From the NCBI RefSeq assembly GCF_000247695.1, contig NW_004624849.1, positions 3,300,042 to 3,364,041 of the forward strand: DNA of 64,000 bases, read 5' to 3'. Source of the DNA: Heterocephalus glaber (Eukaryota; Chordata; Mammalia; Rodentia; Bathyergidae). Shown here piece by piece: positions 60,801-64,000 of the stretch (positions within the stretch are counted from its first letter, which is position 1; each line of letters starts with the position of its first letter). A model generated the notes under the pieces. That model made no database searches. It saw only the letters and a program-made list of their open reading frames with translations, and was not told where the DNA came from. Made by a program: the position numbers and the translations under genes.

Positions 60801-62858
60801 AGGCCTACCCCAATAGAGACTAACTCCCTTTTTCCTCCCTTCCCAGCAGCCCAGGGACACTCCTTCCCAACACCCCAAAGTTGTAGTGGAGCCTCAAGCT
60901 CTCTGCCCCCAGTTAAGAGAAGGTTGGCTGGGTTTACTCAGCATGCACAGGCAAGTGGCATGAGCTCTCAAGGGGTGAACAGGTGAGGTGCTGCCTTGGC
61001 TTCCAGGGCCCCCAGGAACCTGCTGCTATAAAGGCAGGCTGGTGTGTCCCTTGGCTGACAGGTGCAGGGAGAACCGATTTCCTCTGTCTTGGGGCTAGGC
61101 TCTTGACAGGTTAGGAGCCAGAGCCAGACCATGTTCCTTCACACACACACCTGAAGCCCAAGCTGCCCCTGTACTGGCTGGACACAGCTCAGGAGAGTAT
61201 GTCCCCAGCTGGGTGGTCCTGAACTACCCACGGACAGCAGTGTTAGTACTCCCATATGTGAGGGCCAGGCACTCACAGACCACCCACCATGAACTCAGAG
61301 ATGCATGGGTCTTCCCTAGACATGTGAGACTGCACCCCTGCCCCACCAAGCAGACCTCTGCACCTCTCCTTTGGTGGCGTCAAGCATCATGATGACAACA
61401 TCAGCTGTGCGTGCCACGGCGATCACCTGCCGGCCACGACCCTTCCCTGGACAGATGGAAGGGAACTGGTTACACTCTGGTAAGGTACAGCTACACAGGA
61501 CTCATGTGATCTCTACCCAGGCAACAACACCCCAGACTACTGTCCTTTACTAATCCACCATGGCCTCTGGCACATGCCACCCCTATGCTGTGATTTCCTT
61601 GCCATTCTTTTTTGTTGTTGTTGGTACTGGGGATTGAACTTGGGACCTTGCACTTGCGAGGCAGACACCGGAACCACTGACCTAAATTCCCAGCCCTTCC
61701 TTGGCATTCTTTAATCCAGAAATTGTTTTACTCATAGGCAGTTTTAGAACTTATCACTTTAAGTGGAATAACAGGATAATAAGGGGTATTCTATCCCTGC
61801 CCCTTCCTTCTAGCAGGGTTAGTCTAGATACTTCATGACCATTTCCCCACTTAATCCTCACAACTACGCTGTGAATTCAGTATTAGCCTGTCCATTTCAT
61901 AGATAAAGAAACTGAAGCTTGGCTCAGAGATACTTAATCTCTCGCCCAAAATCAAAAGGCTAGTATAGCACCAGTAGCTGAACTTGACCCTGTGCTTTCT
62001 GGGAAATGAAGTAATGGAATCAGGGATCCAGAGTGATCTCATGACAGTCACACTCAATTTCAACAATCAGTGACAAAGTTCCAGCCTGTCCCCCTGGCTG
62101 CCCTGCCTCCCACCTTGTGCAGCGCCTTCAATGATTCCAGGAAGGTCCAGGAGCTGGATGTTGGCACCTTTGTACTAGGAAGCAGAAGAGAAGAGGGTAA
62201 GATGAGGCTGGGTCACCTCTGGCAAGGGCCTGCCTGGACCCAGGACACCTACAATGGCCCCACATCTCAGGGGCTGTGGGAAATGCAGGTGCCAACTATG
62301 GCCAAGTCTGAGCCTCTTCACCACCTCTGCCCAGCATAGACCACAGTCTAGGAGCTGAGAAGCATGTGGGGAGGCTCTGGTATCTTCTTGCTCCATAGCC
62401 CTCATTGCTGATGGAAAAGCTCCTCAGAGATAAACTGCTTCACGTAGAGACTCAAGGCCACAGCCCATGCTATCCAAGGTAAGCACAGCCCAAGGCTTTG
62501 GGGCTTTAAAGGAGATGGAAGGAACCTGCCCATCAGCAGCAGTGACCAGAGCTGGGTGGAGAGAGCAGAACAAAGAGATACCTTGCAGACCTGTCATATG
62601 TGGGCCCAACCTCCTGGAATACGGCAGGGTTTCATGCCCAGGTAGACTACTCTGAGCCTGCTCCACACAAGGACACTTACGCTCAGACTCACATACATGA
62701 CAAGTATCTGCACAAGTGCAAACATAAGCACACTCCATCACCTTCTGAGGCCCTGCACACTCACTTACTTCAATGACTCCAGGGATACATGTCAGGGTGG
62801 TGAACTCGTAGGAGGCAGCTTCGCTGGCAGTGGAGGTCATCAGACTCAAGAAGGTGGA
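52696..62858 (-). CDS. DRG2: DRG2, developmentally regulated GTP-binding protein 2 (5' exons outside window)
   Basis: OBG-family translation-associated GTPase. Eleven exons were placed: 62769-62858, 62114-62174, 61356-61446, 60664-60736, 60452-60542, 59764-59861, 59281-59357, 57731-57819, 56945-57003, 53130-53183 and 52696-52782 (stop at 52698-52696). They total 870 bp, 289 codons plus stop. This equals human residues 76-364, so the C-terminal part is complete with no indel. The first exon begins [20 protein letters not shown], right after the P-loop lysine. Other marks: DLPGIIEGA (G3), NKID (G4), SCG (G5), then the C-terminal TGS part with [20 protein letters not shown]. The donor after 61356 is GTCTGC, unusual, but the phase confirms it. 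DRG2 normally pairs with DFRP2/RWDD1 (family knowledge). Confidence 0.97.
53979..54145 (+). mobile_element. B1-type SINE
   Basis: 7SL-derived body with the rodent internal duplication (GGCCAGCCTGGGCTACATGG and GGCCAGCCTGAACTACATAG), an A-rich tail, and a flanking duplication AAAAACTGATGGTCTAG. Confidence 0.88.
54233..54368 (+). mobile_element. ID-type SINE
   Basis: Body plus a long A/AAAT-rich tail; 12-bp duplication AAAGTTAACCTC at 54221-54232 and 54369-54380. Confidence 0.9.
54991..55083 (-). mobile_element. ID-type SINE
   Basis: Reverse-oriented body; 10-bp duplication GGAAGGCCTT at 54981-54990 and 55084-55093. Confidence 0.87.
56126..56270 (+). mobile_element. B1-type SINE followed by TA repeat
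   Basis: 7SL-derived body starting GCCAGGCATGGTGGTGCATG with the internal duplication. Its tail runs into (TA)n and (CATA)n at about 56273-56310. Confidence 0.85.
57820..59280. other. DRG2 intron between the G4 and G5 exons
   Basis: A 1.5-kb intron with one plus-strand ID SINE (58881-58960); otherwise no recognisable feature. Confidence 0.75.
58881..58960 (+). mobile_element. ID-type SINE
   Basis: tRNA-like body GGGGATTTAGCTCAGTGG to GATCCCCAGTACC; the tail is G-rich rather than A-rich. Confidence 0.8.
59281..62858 (-). CDS. DRG2: DRG2 GTPase-domain exons
   Basis: Seven exons, 62858 down to 59281, carry the G domain after the P-loop and the inserted S5D2L-like region. Exon 62114-62174 reads [20 protein letters not shown], the G3 region. 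Exon 61356-61446 reads [20 protein letters not shown]. Exons 60664 and 60452 cover [17 protein letters not shown] and [20 protein letters not shown]. Exon 59764 reads [20 protein letters not shown], and exon 59281 holds [20 protein letters not shown] with the G4 NKID. Phases 0, 1, 2, 0, 1, 0, 2 are consistent. Confidence 0.95.
61611..61696 (-). mobile_element. ID-type SINE
   Basis: Reverse-oriented body. Flanks TTCCTTGCCATTCTTT (61595-61610) and TTCCTTGGCATTCTTT (61697-61712) differ at one base. Confidence 0.87.
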
Positions 62859-64000
62859 CTAGGAGATAAAAAAGGTCACTGCACTAAAGAATCTTGTCCC
62901 AACCTCCCAGAAGACCCCTTCGGGCTGGGCCTGCTGGGTGCAGGAAGAGCTCTTCTTGCCCTTGTTCTGGGAACTTGGGTGGATTAACTGCTCATTGCTT
63001 CAACTCTGTGAGGATCGACAGGGTGTCAGAGGGGCCCTATGCTCCTTAGAGGCTTCAGGCCTGGTTTCTCCTCCACATGAATTAGGAGCTCCTCTCTGAC
63101 CCACATAACCCCCCAGGCTCTCCTGGCCCCATGCATAGCACTTGATGAAGCAGGACCAAGAGCTTACTGCTGCCCAGGGAGTGTGAAGGGACGTGCATAT
63201 GTACAGATGGAACACAGATGGAATGGTCTCAAGAGTAATGGCTGCTGAAACACTGAGCAGTGTAGCTGGAAGCCAACCTAGGGACACCCCTGATTCAGTC
63301 TGACCTCTGTGGGTGAGGCCTGGATCCTTCCATGGTGGGAGAGCTGGTATTCTCAACAGGATAGGTGGGATCTGACACCCCAAGGGGTACAGTCATTGGT
63401 AACTAAGCAGCTTCTATCAATCTCTCTCTAATGTATATACTAGTTACATAGGCAGTGAGTAAAAGAAACAAAATGAAACTACAGCATGTACTTGAGAAAT
63501 GGTTCCTGATCCCCTCCACATATTGTTTAGTGAGTTTACTCAGAAGCTGCCCAGCACGTTACAAGCCTGGCCATTGCTTACATGGCCTGTATTTGAGCAG
63601 TCTCATCACTGGCTTTCCTGTCCATCCTTATCCTGCTGCTGCCTATTAACTGCAGAGCAGCCAGTGATTCAGTTAAAAAGTAAGTCAGCACCTAGATCTT
63701 GGTTTCTAATAGCATATTCTAATTAAAGGAACCCTGACTCCTTAGAGAAAAGGCAGACAAGGCAGGGAATAGATAAGATGAGCCTTAAACATTTTGTAGT
63801 GACAGAGTGAGGGCATGCTAGGAAAAACACAGTGATGGGAGTACATCAAAGAAGCTAGGCTGGGGACATGGCTCCATGGTAGAACACTTGCCAGGTTCCA
63901 TCCCCAGGACCAATAAATAAATAAGAAAACAAAAAACCTCCAAAGCTAGAATAACCTGACCAAGAGAAGAACAAGGTATGAAATTAGACCCTAAAGTATA
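62859..64000. other. DRG2 intron at right edge
   Basis: No P-loop exon (GFPSVGK) is found up to position 64000, so it lies further right. A degenerate tRNA-like SINE occurs at about 63860-63925. Nothing else was recognised. Confidence 0.7.

Overview
This is mammalian genomic DNA, almost certainly from a rodent. The genes have short exons, GT-AG introns and vertebrate protein families, and the introns are full of short tRNA-derived ID-type SINEs and 7SL-derived B1-type SINEs. The ID form (core GGGATTTAGCTCAGTGG, ending near GATCCCCGGTACC) is not the mouse or rat BC1/ID consensus. I suspect a non-murid lineage, possibly a hystricognath such as an African mole-rat, but only from memory of repeat style. 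No prokaryotic feature, RNA gene or CRISPR array was found.

Two protein genes lie head-to-tail on the minus strand, so gene order runs from high to low coordinates. The right part (52696-62858) is the 3' three-quarters of DRG2, a developmentally regulated GTP-binding protein: 11 coding exons, 289 codons plus stop, with a likely poly(A) signal at 52096-52101. Its first roughly 75 codons lie beyond the right edge. About 0.7 kb further on is a candidate TATA promoter and non-coding first exon (51296 to about 51410) for MYO15A (unconventional myosin XVA, the DFNB3 deafness gene). MYO15A fills the rest of the window. Exon 2 (41116-44718) encodes the long N-terminal extension. Exons 3-23 encode the motor, 24-25 the IQ neck, 28-32 MyTH4-1, and 33-42 a linker. 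Exons 43-48 encode a FERM-like region, 49-51 an SH3 domain, 52-58 MyTH4-2, and 59-60 the start of the C-terminal FERM. I placed 59 exons (2-60) by splice sites, phase and remembered human protein sequence. The last six or so exons, including the C-terminal PDZ ligand, lie beyond the left edge.

The most interesting points are these. (1) Exon 33 appears to carry an insertion of about 70 bp, including a GA/GC-rich repeat, that puts its 3' end out of frame. No good GT donor restores the frame to exon 34. (2) A 6-bp coding microexon (32836-32841, Ile-Lys) sits next to a long TG repeat. (3) A mariner-like inverted repeat occupies intron 7. (4) There are several clean nested insertions, and at least twelve ID copies with intact target-site duplications show recent SINE activity. 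The locus itself is well known and I found no new multi-gene system.
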